A stretch of DNA of 64,000 bases from Prevotella sp. (GCA_022486815.1 JAKVJW010000001.1:1-64000); one strand, 5' to 3'; counted from the first letter of the stretch, positions 28,940 to 38,664 are shown. The notes: a model not told the origin generated them from the sequence alone. Translations and numbers: made by a program.

Positions 28940-31036
28940 CTAGTTATCCATATTTTTAGTTAATGTACTGGACGGAACTGATTTGACATAGTCGGGAAGA
29001 TAGAATCCCAGATGTGGCGGTTGATTGTATCCTACATTCTGCCAGGCTACCCCCATACGGTAAACATGATCATGCATCAAAGTAGGAACACGATAGTTTG
29101 TCGGTATATTTGTAGAGAACACATTGATTGAAGCAGGATTAGATGCATCCCTGAATATCACTTCTTCCCGCCAGTCTCCAAAGAGATCAGCCATCAGACA
29201 TGGAGTAGATTTCGAACCGTTGCAAGCAGAAGAATTACCATACTCATAGAAAGTCATCAACCGTGAAGTACCATCTCCATTCCACTGATCAAGTTTTGTA
29301 CCATCCAGGAGCTGATCCTGAAGACCACCATTCCAATACATCCTGAAATTAATGCTGACCCTTTTTGTAGAAACGACCTGATTGGAACGATTCCGAATCT
29401 GCCCATCATTGGCAGACCAAAACTGGTACCCACGCTCAGAACTGATCAGATCAGCTGCTATCCCACGACCATTATCATCATTTCCAAGACCTCTATAGAG
29501 AATCTTTCCTGTTGCTGCATCGTGAACATCCCATCCATAACCTGCTGGTTGAGTCTCATGAACTTCAAAAACTTCAAGTCCCTTTCGATCCGGGTCAATA
29601 TCTGCCAGATGGATTGCATCGCCATGGCCGAAACCTGTAGCATAAAGTAAAGAACCGTCATGGTTCACGGCTGAAGAACCATAGATAATCTCATCACAGC
29701 TATCTCCGTTCACATCTGCAACGGAAAGATTATGATTTCCTTCACTATAGACGGTATTGCTTGAATTAATTCCACTCGTATTATGTATGTAATTGGTGGT
29801 TGTCACCTTACCTTGTGCATCCGTTACCTGTACCTGGGATCTAGAGACAGAGGCATGCAACCATTTGGTCTTCAAATGCCGGCCGTCAAAATCTACAGCC
29901 CAAAGATACGCATAGGTATAATAACCACGGCACATGACCGCCGATGGTTTTTTATCGGGTCCGTCAAGATAAGCGACACATGCCAGATAGCGCTGACCCC
30001 GATTTGCATAGTCCGCATCAACCTTCCCTGAACGATCATCCCAATTTGCCCACCCCGGAGCCCCACCATAGGTACGAGCACGATTCGGATTATAAAAAAT
30101 TGTGTTAATGGCTGCACCTGTTTCACCGTTAAAGACTGTAAGATACTCTTGCCCGCCTATCACTTTCCCATTGGAATTACGCCAGTCCGTTGTATTATCC
30201 ACCTTCAGAATAGAAGGATCATCAGCTGCTTCCGAGACATATTTCCCGGTCCCGTCTATCGTTCCGGGAGCTGTCTTGCAGATCACCTCCGCTTTCCCAT
30301 CACCATCAAAATCATAGACGAGAAACTGGGTATAGTGAGCACCGGCCCGGATATTCTTTCCCAAGTCGATTCTCCAAAGTTTTGTTGCTGTTCCCTGGTT
30401 ATTATCCAGTTTGTAAGCATCCAGATAGACATTCCCGGTATATCCGCTTTGGGAATTATCATGAGAATTGGACGGATCCCATTTCACTATCAATTCATAT
30501 TTGCCATCTCCATCAACATCTCCTACAGAACAGTCATTAGGAGTGTAACTATAGTGCTCTCCTGTTGGTGTTACACCATCGGCAGGACGATCAAGTAAAA
30601 AGGACTGATAGATATTCCTCCAAGGTCGTACCTGATCACTTCGGTCTAGCTCCTTTCCATTCAACTTTGCAACGACTTGATATTGATTAGACGTCGTACC
30701 TTGAGGATCTACTAAATTAGTAAGAACTTGATCTTTTTTAAATAAAGTTCCATTGCGATAAATATCAAAAGTTACCTGCGCATCATCTGTACCCAATAAT
30801 CGCCAACTTAGAAAAATCCCCTTTCCGTTCTGAGCCGGTAATGCTACCAGGCCACGATCTAATTTCTCCATTTCTGAGACAGGAGTCTTCCAGAACTTCG
30901 ATGGACTGGTATTCGTTGGTGGAGTAACTGGTTTCGGATTGGGATTAGGAACATCACTACTGCTACTACAGGATAAGAATAAAAATTCTGCGATTGTTAC
31001 TAACAATATTACATAGATTCTGTTTAGTTTGTTCAT
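28940..31036 (-). CDS. Rhamnogalacturonan lyase, PL11-type lipoprotein
   Basis: A pectin-degrading enzyme that cleaves the rhamnogalacturonan I backbone. The 698-aa product has a lipoprotein signal (VTIAEFLFLSC, lipid-modified Cys23) followed by a Ser/Pro/Asn linker, so it is probably membrane-anchored and surface-exposed or periplasmic. The catalytic region begins MEKLDRGLVALPAQNGKGIFLSWRLLG and contains repeated Ca-binding blade motifs (DVDGDGKYELIVKWDPSN, DFDGDGKAEVICKTAPGT, DVNGDSCDEIIYG) typical of the eight-bladed PL11 propeller. There is no SusC/SusD pair or other carbohydrate gene nearby, so it is an orphan rather than part of a utilisation locus. Confidence 0.9.
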   Translation of the reverse strand: MNKLNRIYVILLVTIAEFLFLSCSSSSDVPNPNPKPVTPPTNTSPSKFWKTPVSEMEKLDRGLVALPAQNGKGIFLSWRLLGTDDAQVTFDIYRNGTLFKKDQVLTNLVDPQGTTSNQYQVVAKLNGKELDRSDQVRPWRNIYQSFLLDRPADGVTPTGEHYSYTPNDCSVGDVDGDGKYELIVKWDPSNSHDNSQSGYTGNVYLDAYKLDNNQGTATKLWRIDLGKNIRAGAHYTQFLVYDFDGDGKAEVICKTAPGTIDGTGKYVSEAADDPSILKVDNTTDWRNSNGKVIGGQEYLTVFNGETGAAINTIFYNPNRARTYGGAPGWANWDDRSGKVDADYANRGQRYLACVAYLDGPDKKPSAVMCRGYYTYAYLWAVDFDGRHLKTKWLHASVSRSQVQVTDAQGKVTTTNYIHNTSGINSSNTVYSEGNHNLSVADVNGDSCDEIIYGSSAVNHDGSLLYATGFGHGDAIHLADIDPDRKGLEVFEVHETQPAGYGWDVHDAATGKILYRGLGNDDNGRGIAADLISSERGYQFWSANDGQIRNRSNQVVSTKRVSINFRMYWNGGLQDQLLDGTKLDQWNGDGTSRLMTFYEYGNSSACNGSKSTPCLMADLFGDWREEVIFRDASNPASINVFSTNIPTNYRVPTLMHDHVYRMGVAWQNVGYNQPPHLGFYLPDYVKSVPSSTLTKNMDN

Positions 31037-31100
31037 TTGATTATTAATTTTTAAGACGTAGATTCCTTACTATAACTACTTTTATTGATAGATTTGAGCG

Positions 31101-31108
31101 CAAAGATA
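31101..31108 (-). promoter_or_regulatory. -7 box of the PL11 lyase gene
   Basis: The minus strand reads TATCTTTG, implying a leader of about 60 nt. Confidence 0.55.
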
Positions 31109-31273
31109 AAAACTTAACCCTTTCCGAAAAATATCATTTTGTCCGAAAAATATACCTTTCATTCAATCTAGCTATTTAAGTCCTTACTGCTCGTACTGAA
31201 AAGGACATATAAGGTCATTATAATTGCTTATTGACAAAGACCCGATTTATCATTCTATCCCAGGATTTTTTTG

Positions 31274-31281
31274 TAAGTTTG
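31274..31281 (+). promoter_or_regulatory. -7 box of tex
   Basis: TAAGTTTG lies 23 bp before the tex ATG. Confidence 0.55.
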
Positions 31282-31304
31282 CAAACACTTAATTACAAGA
31301 TATA

Positions 31305-33443
31305 ATGAACACATTCACCCAACAAATAGCTCAAGAACTGAGTTTGCCAGTCCAAGGCGTAGAGAATACATTACAACTCCTGAATACTGGATGTACCATA
31401 CCTTTTATCAGTCGTTACAGGAAAGAGCGTACAGGCAATCTTGATGAAGTGGCTATCGGCCACATTCAGGAAAGATGCCAATGGCTTGAAGGTTTTCAAA
31501 AACGTAAGGAAAGCATCCTAAAATCTATCGACAGTCAGGGGAAACTGACTACACAACTGAAATCGCGCATTGGACAATGCGTAGAAATTGCAGAACTTGA
31601 AGACCTCTATCTGCCTTTTAAACCCAAACGCCGTACCAAGGCTCAGATTGCCCGCGAACAAGGTCTTGAGCCTCTGGCCTCTTTGATCCTCCTGCAACAG
31701 GAGTCGCATCCTAAAGAGAAAGCCTGTGCTTTTGTCAAGGGTATTATAACAGATACTGACACAGCGATAAAGGGTGCGCAAGATATTATCGCCGAAAAGA
31801 TAAGTGAGGACGAACAAACCAGAAAAGAAATCAGAAACATTTACAAACACGGAGCAATTATCACTTCTAAAGTTGTAACCAAGATAAAGAAGGAAGAGAA
31901 GGCACAGAAATATGCCGATTATTTCGATTTCTCTGAACCCCTGAAACACTGTAGCAGTTTTCGGCTTTTAGCTATGCGGAGAGGGGAATCAGAAGGAATA
32001 TTGAGAGTTTCTGTTTCCGCTGATGATGAAGAATGTGTACACCGTTTAAACCGTCGATTCATTCAAGGTCAGGGAGCATGCCAGAAACTTGTCCGAGAAG
32101 CTGTAGAAGATGGATTCAAACGACTCATCAAACCTTCAATGGAAACAGAATTCAGTACTTTGAGCAAAGATCAGGCTTGTGAAGAAGCCATTGATGTTTT
32201 TGCAGAAAACCTTCGCCAGTTGCTCCTTGCTCCTCCACTGGGTCCCAAACGCGTACTGGGAGTTGACCCAGGATTCCGCACCGGTTGCAAGGTCGTATGC
32301 CTCGACGCACAGGGTAATCTTCTGCACCATGATGTGATCAAACCTCATCCCCCCGTTAACGACTGGTCTGGAGCCGCCAAACAGGTTGAAAGAATGGTCA
32401 GAGATTATCAAATTGAAGCTATTGCCATCGGAAACGGAACAGCCAGCAGGGAAACATCAGACTTTATCCATAAATTAAAATTCGACCATCCTGTACAGAC
32501 ATTCGTGGTCAGTGAGGATGGGGCCTCTGTCTATTCTGCATCAGAAACAGCCAGGGAGGAGTTTCCTCATGAGGATGTTACCGTGCGTGGAGCTGTCAGC
32601 ATCGGAAGGCGATTGATGGATCCTTTGGCAGAACTCGTAAAAATTGATCCAAAGAGTATAGGAGTAGGACAATATCAGCATGATGTCGACCAGAGCCAAC
32701 TGAAAAACAGACTTGACCAGACTGTCATTTCTTGTGTCAATGCGGTAGGTGTCAACCTGAATACAGCCAGTAAACACCTGCTCTCTTACGTCAGTGGACT
32801 AGGACCTGTCCTTTCCCAGAATATCGTGGATTACCGTAAGAAAAACGGTGCCTTCGCTTCTCGCTCCCAACTGCTCAAGGTTCCTCGTCTCGGTCCTGCT
32901 GCCTATAGGCAATGTGCCGCTTTTCTCCGCATACCTGATGCCAAAAATCCCCTTGATAATAGTGCTGTACATCCCGAAAGTTACCCTGTTGTCGGGAAAA
33001 TGGCCGAAGATTGTAACTGTACAGTCAATGACTTGATTCACCAACCAGAAAAACGCAAAATGATCCAAATCAAAAATTATATTACAGATACGATTGGACT
33101 TCCTACACTCTCTGACATCATGAAGGAACTGGAAAAACCCGGACTTGATCCGAGAAGTCAGATAGAAGTCTTCGAATTTGACCCGAATGTAAAAACTCCG
33201 GAAGATTTACAACCGGGAATGGTTCTTCCTGGAATTGTTACAAATATTACACAGTTCGGAGCTTTTGTAGATATCGGCGTACATCAGGATGGACTGGTCC
33301 ATATCTCACAACTTGCTGACCATTTCGTGAAAAATCCAAATGAGGTGGTAAAACTCCATCAGCATGTGACTGTACGAGTCATAGATTTAGATACCATACG
33401 TCATAGAATATCACTCTCGATGCGAGGAATAGTGAAAGGATAA
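31305..33443 (+). CDS. tex: Tex-family RNA-binding transcription accessory protein
   Basis: Tex is a nucleic-acid-binding protein related to eukaryotic Spt6, implicated in transcription and stress tolerance. The 712-aa product has the N-terminal helical Tex domain, the YqgF/RNase H-like core (VLGVDPGFRTGCKVVCLD, EAIAIGNGTASRETSDF), a helix-hairpin-helix pair (LSQNIVDYRKKNGAFASRSQLLKVPRLGPAAY) and a C-terminal S1 RNA-binding domain (about residues 640-710, GMVLPGIVTNITQFGAFVDIG). Length is slightly below the usual 720-780. It is monocistronic. Confidence 0.95.
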   Translation: MNTFTQQIAQELSLPVQGVENTLQLLNTGCTIPFISRYRKERTGNLDEVAIGHIQERCQWLEGFQKRKESILKSIDSQGKLTTQLKSRIGQCVEIAELEDLYLPFKPKRRTKAQIAREQGLEPLASLILLQQESHPKEKACAFVKGIITDTDTAIKGAQDIIAEKISEDEQTRKEIRNIYKHGAIITSKVVTKIKKEEKAQKYADYFDFSEPLKHCSSFRLLAMRRGESEGILRVSVSADDEECVHRLNRRFIQGQGACQKLVREAVEDGFKRLIKPSMETEFSTLSKDQACEEAIDVFAENLRQLLLAPPLGPKRVLGVDPGFRTGCKVVCLDAQGNLLHHDVIKPHPPVNDWSGAAKQVERMVRDYQIEAIAIGNGTASRETSDFIHKLKFDHPVQTFVVSEDGASVYSASETAREEFPHEDVTVRGAVSIGRRLMDPLAELVKIDPKSIGVGQYQHDVDQSQLKNRLDQTVISCVNAVGVNLNTASKHLLSYVSGLGPVLSQNIVDYRKKNGAFASRSQLLKVPRLGPAAYRQCAAFLRIPDAKNPLDNSAVHPESYPVVGKMAEDCNCTVNDLIHQPEKRKMIQIKNYITDTIGLPTLSDIMKELEKPGLDPRSQIEVFEFDPNVKTPEDLQPGMVLPGIVTNITQFGAFVDIGVHQDGLVHISQLADHFVKNPNEVVKLHQHVTVRVIDLDTIRHRISLSMRGIVKG

Positions 33444-33516
33444 TTTATAAATATTCATTATTACGGCTTTTTTGCAATTTTTATCCACAAAATGGCCCGA
33501 TTTATGAAATTTTATG

Positions 33517-33524
33517 TAACTTTG
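33517..33524 (+). promoter_or_regulatory. -7 box of the CoA-transferase gene
   Basis: TAACTTTG lies 25 bp before the ATG of the next gene. Confidence 0.55.
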
Positions 33525-33549
33525 TGCCCTGAAACGAATATATCAGAGC

Positions 33550-35058
33550 ATGGCTTACAATAGAATAACAGCTGCCGAAGGTGCAGCAATGATTAAAGAT
33601 GGCGACTATATCGCATTAAGTGGATTTACCCCGAATGGAGTTCCGAAAGCAGTCTTTCGTGAACTGTCCAAACGCGCTGTTAAAGATCATGCAGAAGGAA
33701 GGCCATTTCAGGTAGGTATCCTGACCGGTGCTTCATCTTTACAGAGTGTTGAAGGGGACATGGCCAATGCACATGCTATTAAGTTCAGAGCACCCTTCTC
33801 TACAAACAAAGATTTCCGTACCCATGTAAACCTTGGTGAGATTGATTACGAAGATACTCACCTAGGGAATATGGCGGAACGACTTCGTCATGGTTTTTAT
33901 GGAACTGTCAACTGGGCCATTATAGAAGTCAGTGATCTGGAAGAAGGAGAAAACGAATGCAAAGCCTATCTTTCTTCAGCTGGAGGAATATCGACTACGA
34001 TTGCCCGATTAGCCAAGAAAGTGATTATAGAATATAATCACTTCCATAATCCGAATTCAAAATGTCTGCAGGATACTTATGAACCAGGAGAATGTGGATT
34101 CGAGCGTCAGCCGATTCCTATTATACATGTCATAGACAAAGTTGGAAAGAATTATGTTTCCATTGATCCGAAGAAAATCGCTGGTGTTGTAGAATGCAAC
34201 ATTCCAGAGGAAGCCAGGGTATTTAAACCATTGACCCCTGAAACCAGACAGATGGGATATAATGTAGCAGAATTTCTGGTAAATGACATGAAGAAGGGAC
34301 ATATCCCTCCCCAGTTCCTGCCTCTGCAAAGTGGTGTAGGAGCTACAGGAAATGCAGTATTACAGGCCTTAGGGCAGAATTCGCATATCCCTCACTTTAA
34401 AGTTTATTCAGAAGTTGTACAGGAATCTGCCATTGATCTTATCCAGAAGGGTATTATCACAGAAGCATCAGCTACTGCCATGACAGTCACCAATGAATGC
34501 TTGCAGAAGATCTATGACAATATGGATTTCTTCAAGAAACACTTGGTAATCCGTCAAAGTGAGATCGCCAATTCTCCGGAAATAATCCGCCGGCTGGGTG
34601 TAATTGCCATCAATACGGCCATCGAGTGTGACCTTTACGGAAACGAAAATTCCAGTCATATCTGTGGATCCAAATTGATGAACGGTATAGGAGGCTCATG
34701 CGATTATGAAAGAAATGGCTATATCAGTATTTTCACTACTGCCAGTACAGCTAAAGACGGACGCATCTCTTCTATAGTTCCTATGTGTACTCACATAGAT
34801 TCTACAGAACACGATGTAGATGTCATCATTACTGAGCAAGGAGTAGCAGACTTACGGGGTAAAGGGCCCTTACATCGTGCACATGAGATCATAGAACATT
34901 GTGTACATCCGGACTACAAACCGATTCTCCGTGAATATCTGAAAATTTCAGACCACGGTCATGAACCCCAGAGTTTGCGCGCAGCTTTTGCCATGCACGA
35001 TACTTTGATGAAAAAGGGAGATATGAGACTGGTCGATTTTGGAGAATATTTGAAATAA
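33550..35058 (+). CDS. Acetyl-CoA hydrolase/transferase family protein (succinate CoA-transferase type)
   Basis: A class I CoA-transferase of the Cat1/ScpC/AarC group, exchanging CoA between acetyl- or propionyl-CoA and succinate or acetate. The 502-aa product shows the family N-terminus KDGDYIALSGFTPNGVPKAV, the glycine-rich loop SGVGATGNAVLQALG, and YSEVVQES, where the Glu is the expected nucleophile that forms the glutamyl-CoA thioester. GKGPLHRAHEIIEHC is near the C-terminus. The likely role is succinate-to-propionate or acetate-forming fermentation, linking with sdhCAB. Exact acyl specificity cannot be told from sequence. Confidence 0.88.
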   Translation: MAYNRITAAEGAAMIKDGDYIALSGFTPNGVPKAVFRELSKRAVKDHAEGRPFQVGILTGASSLQSVEGDMANAHAIKFRAPFSTNKDFRTHVNLGEIDYEDTHLGNMAERLRHGFYGTVNWAIIEVSDLEEGENECKAYLSSAGGISTTIARLAKKVIIEYNHFHNPNSKCLQDTYEPGECGFERQPIPIIHVIDKVGKNYVSIDPKKIAGVVECNIPEEARVFKPLTPETRQMGYNVAEFLVNDMKKGHIPPQFLPLQSGVGATGNAVLQALGQNSHIPHFKVYSEVVQESAIDLIQKGIITEASATAMTVTNECLQKIYDNMDFFKKHLVIRQSEIANSPEIIRRLGVIAINTAIECDLYGNENSSHICGSKLMNGIGGSCDYERNGYISIFTTASTAKDGRISSIVPMCTHIDSTEHDVDVIITEQGVADLRGKGPLHRAHEIIEHCVHPDYKPILREYLKISDHGHEPQSLRAAFAMHDTLMKKGDMRLVDFGEYLK

Positions 35059-35064
35059 CAGCAG

Positions 35065-35094
35065 AAAACTTAGCGCAACAGCGCCAAGTTTTTT
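35065..35094 (+). terminator. Terminator after the CoA-transferase gene
   Basis: The arms AAAACTTAGCGC / GCGCCAAGTTTT (one mismatch) with an AACA loop run into a T6 tract. It overlaps the last codons of the opposing methyltransferase gene. Confidence 0.75.
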
Positions 35095-35606
35095 GCAAAC
35101 TCCCACACGACTATTCCAGCTGTCACGGACACATTCAGAGAATGCTTGGTCCCAAACTGCGGTATTTCCAGACATCCGTCAGAAGCATCAACGACATTCT
35201 GCTTGACACCCTTTACTTCATTTCCGAAGATAACCGCATATTTCCTGTCCTTGGTAAGTTGCAGGTTCTGAAGCTTTGTAGATCCTTCAACTTGCTCTAT
35301 GCTGTAAACGAAATAGTTCTTATCATGCAGTTCTTTTACTGCATCCTCCGTATTCTCAAAGTACTTCCAGTTGACACTATCCTCCCCTCCCAATGCCGTC
35401 TTATGGATCTGTGGATCCGGAGGACAGGCTGTAATTCCACATAGATAGATAGCTTCTACACGGAAAGCATCTGAAGAACGAAACACACTTCCTACATTAT
35501 AAAGAGACCGTATATCATCAAGAACAACTATCAAAGGCAGTTTCTCTGCTTCCTTAAACTCCCCCACTGATAACCGGTGCATTTCTACCGTTTTTAACTT
35601 TCGCAT
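35070..35606 (-). CDS. SpoU/TrmH-family RNA 2'-O-methyltransferase
   Basis: A SPOUT-class enzyme transferring a methyl group from SAM to a ribose 2'-OH of tRNA or rRNA. The ORF-track start (35612) is a TTG; the first ATG is 35606 (MRKLKTVEMHRL), giving 178 aa. Motif 1 is NVGSVFRSSDAF, motif 2 VIFGNEVKGV and motif 3 IPQFGTKHSLNVSVTAGIVVWEF, the full set of the knotted SAM site. It lacks the N-terminal substrate-binding domain of RlmB-like proteins. The target nucleotide is unknown. It is downstream of sufE and may be part of that minus-strand block. Confidence 0.88.
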   Translation of the reverse strand: MRKLKTVEMHRLSVGEFKEAEKLPLIVVLDDIRSLYNVGSVFRSSDAFRVEAIYLCGITACPPDPQIHKTALGGEDSVNWKYFENTEDAVKELHDKNYFVYSIEQVEGSTKLQNLQLTKDRKYAVIFGNEVKGVKQNVVDASDGCLEIPQFGTKHSLNVSVTAGIVVWEFAKNLALLR

Positions 35607-35637
35607 AATCAAAGAGAAAAACTTTTATCATCCATTT

Positions 35638-36066
35638 CTAAGCCTCTTTTTCCTTAGCAGCATAAGCTAAAGCATACATCCGTATCTGCTTGATCATAGC
35701 CAGAAGTCCGTTACTACGCGTCGGAGAAAGATGCTCTTTCAACCCGAGTTTGTCAATAAAATAGAGTTTGGCATCTATGATTTCCTTAGGGGTATGACCG
35801 CTGAGAACACGAATCAGCAACGCTATAATACCTTTTACTATGAGTGCATCACTATCAGCAGTAAAGACGAGCTGCCCGTTTTTATAGTCACATTGCAGCC
35901 ACACCCGGCTCTGACATCCGTCTATCAGATTAGAGTCATTCTTGTACTGGTCATTCAACGACTCCAAATCGTTACCCATGTCAATAAGCATTTGATATTT
36001 GTCCATCCAGTCTGTAAAGTCAGCAAATTCATCTACAACCTCATCCTGGGCTTCATTAATCGTCAT
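35638..36066 (-). CDS. sufE: SufE-like sulfur acceptor for Fe-S cluster assembly
   Basis: SufE accepts persulfide sulfur from cysteine desulfurase SufS and stimulates it. The 142-aa product has the acceptor-cysteine motif LIDGCQSRVWL at about residue 50 and the C-terminal helix SPTRSNGLLAMIKQI. Length is normal. Its ATG overlaps the stop of the U32 gene by 4 nt (ATGA), so translation is coupled. No other suf genes are near, which is unusual for a pathway gene but common for stand-alone SufE. Confidence 0.92.
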   Translation of the reverse strand: MTINEAQDEVVDEFADFTDWMDKYQMLIDMGNDLESLNDQYKNDSNLIDGCQSRVWLQCDYKNGQLVFTADSDALIVKGIIALLIRVLSGHTPKEIIDAKLYFIDKLGLKEHLSPTRSNGLLAMIKQIRMYALAYAAKEKEA

Positions 36067-37331
36067 GATTTTATCTCCTTTATTTCTTGTACTTTGACCA
36101 ATTTAAATATTTTATCATGCGGACGGACCTTATCCTTGACGGGAATAGATATTTTCCAACCTTTTTCTGCTTTCTGAACGGGTTTGAGATCATAACGGAT
36201 CTCTTCACAATCCACATACATCACACCGGTTGTAGGACCAGTGATAAGTAACCGATCGCCCAACTCTATTTCAGAAGCTTCAACGGCTACTTCTGCAACC
36301 TTGAGTTTTGAAAAGAATTTTGTAATCTTGCCTACAAGCACTTTTTTCTCCGTAGCTACGGATCCATAATGCTTGTTCCATTCACCTAACTTTTGACCCA
36401 GATAATATCCGTCCCAGAATCCACGGTTGAAAACTGTTCCAAGCCGTTTATCCAGATCATCCTTCTTCTCTTCTGTAAAAGTACCGTCAAGTACACTCTG
36501 GATCGCTTCTTTGTAACATTTCACTACCGTATAGACATATTCAGGACCACGTGCACGTCCCTCAATCTTAAAGACTTTCACGCCCGCATCCATCATTTGA
36601 TCAATGAAACGGATGGTCTTCAAGTCTTTCGGACTCATGACATACTTATTGTCAATATTCAGTTGGTTACCTGTCTGGTCATCCGTTACCGTATAAGAAT
36701 GCCGGCAAATCTGTACACATTCCCCACGGTTGGCACTACGGTTGGCAAGACCCAGACTCATATAGCATTTTCCGCTCACAGCCATACACAAAGCCCCATG
36801 ACAGAACATCTCGATACGGACCTGCTTTCCATTTGGACCGCAGATATTGCGCCTGATGATTTCATCATGAATGTGTTTTACCTGACTGAGTTTCAACTCT
36901 CGGGCTAATACGGCAACATCAGCAAAATGACTGTAAAACTGTAATGCTTCAGTGTTTGAGATATTCAGTTGGGTAGACAGATGAACTTCCTCACCCACTT
37001 TATTGCAATAGTTCATTACAGCCACATCACTGGCTATAACCGCACTGACTCCGGCTGTCTTTGCCGCATCAATGATTGACTTCATCGTCTCTACATCTTC
37101 ATCATAGATAACTGTATTGACAGTAAGATAAGTCTTCATCCCATGCATCCGGCAAGTAGCAGCAATATCTCTCAGATCACTGATATCAAAATGATTGGCC
37201 GAATGTGACCGCATATTCAATTTACCAATGCCAAAGTATACAGAATCTGCTCCAGCTTGAATAGCTGCAGCCAGACTTTCCCGTGATCCCACGGGTGCCA
37301 TAATTTCAAAATCTTCTACTTTTGCGTTCAT
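36063..37331 (-). CDS. U32-family peptidase-like protein (TrhP/RlhA-type RNA hydroxylation group)
   Basis: The 422-aa product has the U32 N-terminus EIMAPVGSRESLAAAIQAGADSVYFGIG, a TIM-barrel-like fold and a Cys-rich segment (HGALCMAVSGKCYMSLGLANRSANRGECVQICRHSY). Experimentally studied U32 proteins with this Cys pattern (TrhP/YegQ, RlhA) hydroxylate tRNA or rRNA bases with prephenate and a Fe-S cluster; others are annotated as collagenases. RNA hydroxylation is the more likely role here. The ATGA overlap with sufE fits a Fe-S-dependent protein. A -7 box is 6 bp upstream of its ATG. Confidence 0.85.
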   Translation of the reverse strand: MNAKVEDFEIMAPVGSRESLAAAIQAGADSVYFGIGKLNMRSHSANHFDISDLRDIAATCRMHGMKTYLTVNTVIYDEDVETMKSIIDAAKTAGVSAVIASDVAVMNYCNKVGEEVHLSTQLNISNTEALQFYSHFADVAVLARELKLSQVKHIHDEIIRRNICGPNGKQVRIEMFCHGALCMAVSGKCYMSLGLANRSANRGECVQICRHSYTVTDDQTGNQLNIDNKYVMSPKDLKTIRFIDQMMDAGVKVFKIEGRARGPEYVYTVVKCYKEAIQSVLDGTFTEEKKDDLDKRLGTVFNRGFWDGYYLGQKLGEWNKHYGSVATEKKVLVGKITKFFSKLKVAEVAVEASEIELGDRLLITGPTTGVMYVDCEEIRYDLKPVQKAEKGWKISIPVKDKVRPHDKIFKLVKVQEIKEIKS

Positions 37332-37336
37332 GCTTA

Positions 37337-37344
37337 CAAAGATA
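37337..37344 (-). promoter_or_regulatory. -7 box of the U32-sufE unit
   Basis: The minus strand reads TATCTTTG, with only 5 bases between it and the ATG. The transcript would be nearly leaderless, or the site may be non-functional. Confidence 0.45.
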
Positions 37345-37558
37345 CAAAATATCCTCGGAACTTATCGCGGGAGGATTAAAATTTAGGAACTAAACCAAAT
37401 AAGGGAAGCAGGTTCACCGTTTCTTTTATACAGATAAAAGCATCCATTTACCACCATATTAATCTTTGCAAAATGGCCAACTTCAGAGTCTCTTGCTCTG
37501 GAAGAAATATTTCTTTATTTTTTGGCCAAACTCATATTGTATTATGCATGATTTTTAG

Positions 37559-37566
37559 TATTTTTG
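37559..37566 (+). promoter_or_regulatory. -7 box of the C1B-like lipoprotein gene
   Basis: TATTTTTG lies 9 bp before the ATG at 37576, implying a very short leader. This argues against the upstream TTG start used in the ORF track. Confidence 0.45.
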
Positions 37567-37575
37567 CCAGTATAT

Positions 37576-38613
37576 ATGAAGAAAATCACTTTTATCACTA
37601 TACTTGTCACAAGTCTTATCCTGACAGACTGCCATAACCGTAGGCCAGCATCTTCCACTGAATATCTTCAGACGGAAGTACTTATCCCGACAACCCAAGC
37701 AAAAACGACTTGTGAAGATAGCCCATCCTGGGCATACGCTATGTTATCAACTATCGAGTCTGAACATCTTACAGAAGGAGATTCCGTCAATCTATCCATA
37801 TCCTTTCCTTTGCGAATGTTACTCACTGAAGAAACTCAGAAATGCTATTTCAGCAAAGGTAAATTCACTCCTTCCGTTCAAGGTATGGCTCCGACTGTTA
37901 TTCATCTGATAGAAAAATATGGAACCGTACCATACGATTCCTATCCTGATGCACCTAACCTTAACTATAACGTTATCTGCCGGTCTTTAGAAAAAATTGC
38001 CAAGGAATATGCAGGACGCCATACGAGCCTGGATTATTTGCACCAGTCTTCCGAAGAATGTCTTGATCGGTATATGGGATTCCTTCCAGGAAAAGACGTA
38101 TTTCTTCTAGGAGCCGAATATACAAAAGGAGAGTTTGCTCGAAGTGTATGTGCACCAAATGAATATCTCTGGCTAACTAGTTTTACACACCATCCTTACA
38201 ACAAATACTTCGTCCTTGAAACTCCTAATAATGTGATGAATGACCGATTTTACAACCTTCCGATCGATCATTTGCTCACCTCAATAGAAAAGGCTCTCCG
38301 ACATGGTCATCCCGTTTGCTGGGAAGGAGATATCACGAATCCTGATTTTAATAATCATAAGAATATTTCAGGGCAAAGCATCTCGAAAGCAACATGTACT
38401 CCACAAAAACGGCAGAGGCTGTTCGAGCAACTTTTCACCACAGACGACCAGGCTTTTGAACTCATCGGTATTGCCCATGATTCAGCACACCACGAATACT
38501 TTATAGCCCGTAATCCGCAGAATAAGTATTCTAATTCCAGGCCCATCTATCTAAGTAGAAACTACCTTTATCTCTACACGATAGCTGTAACCATGAGTAA
38601 GATGGCATACTAG
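37576..38613 (+). CDS. C1B (bleomycin-hydrolase-like) protein lacking catalytic Cys and His; lipoprotein
   Basis: The 345-aa product begins MKKITFITILVTSLILTDC, a lipoprotein-type signal with Cys at position 19. The body resembles Bacteroidetes C1B aminopeptidases. The position corresponding to the catalytic Cys (family GTCWCFST) reads SPSWAYAM, so Cys is replaced by Ser. The position of the catalytic His (family TTDDHGM) reads TTDDQAF, so His is replaced by Gln. Only the Asn of ARNPQN seems retained. The start was moved from a TTG at 37564. I infer an inactive pseudo-peptidase, perhaps a binding or scaffold protein. The alignment was made by eye. Confidence 0.65.
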   Translation: MKKITFITILVTSLILTDCHNRRPASSTEYLQTEVLIPTTQAKTTCEDSPSWAYAMLSTIESEHLTEGDSVNLSISFPLRMLLTEETQKCYFSKGKFTPSVQGMAPTVIHLIEKYGTVPYDSYPDAPNLNYNVICRSLEKIAKEYAGRHTSLDYLHQSSEECLDRYMGFLPGKDVFLLGAEYTKGEFARSVCAPNEYLWLTSFTHHPYNKYFVLETPNNVMNDRFYNLPIDHLLTSIEKALRHGHPVCWEGDITNPDFNNHKNISGQSISKATCTPQKRQRLFEQLFTTDDQAFELIGIAHDSAHHEYFIARNPQNKYSNSRPIYLSRNYLYLYTIAVTMSKMAY

Positions 38614-38614
38614 A

Positions 38615-38655
38615 AAACAAAAAAGGCAGATCGTGTAGGTCTGCCTTTTTTGTTT
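38615..38655. terminator. Bidirectional terminator
   Basis: The perfect arms AAACAAAAAAGGCAGA / TCTGCCTTTTTTGTTT with a 9-nt loop lie between the convergent C1B-like and phosphatase genes. T runs are present on both strands. Confidence 0.85.
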
Positions 38656-38664
38656 CTGTATCAG

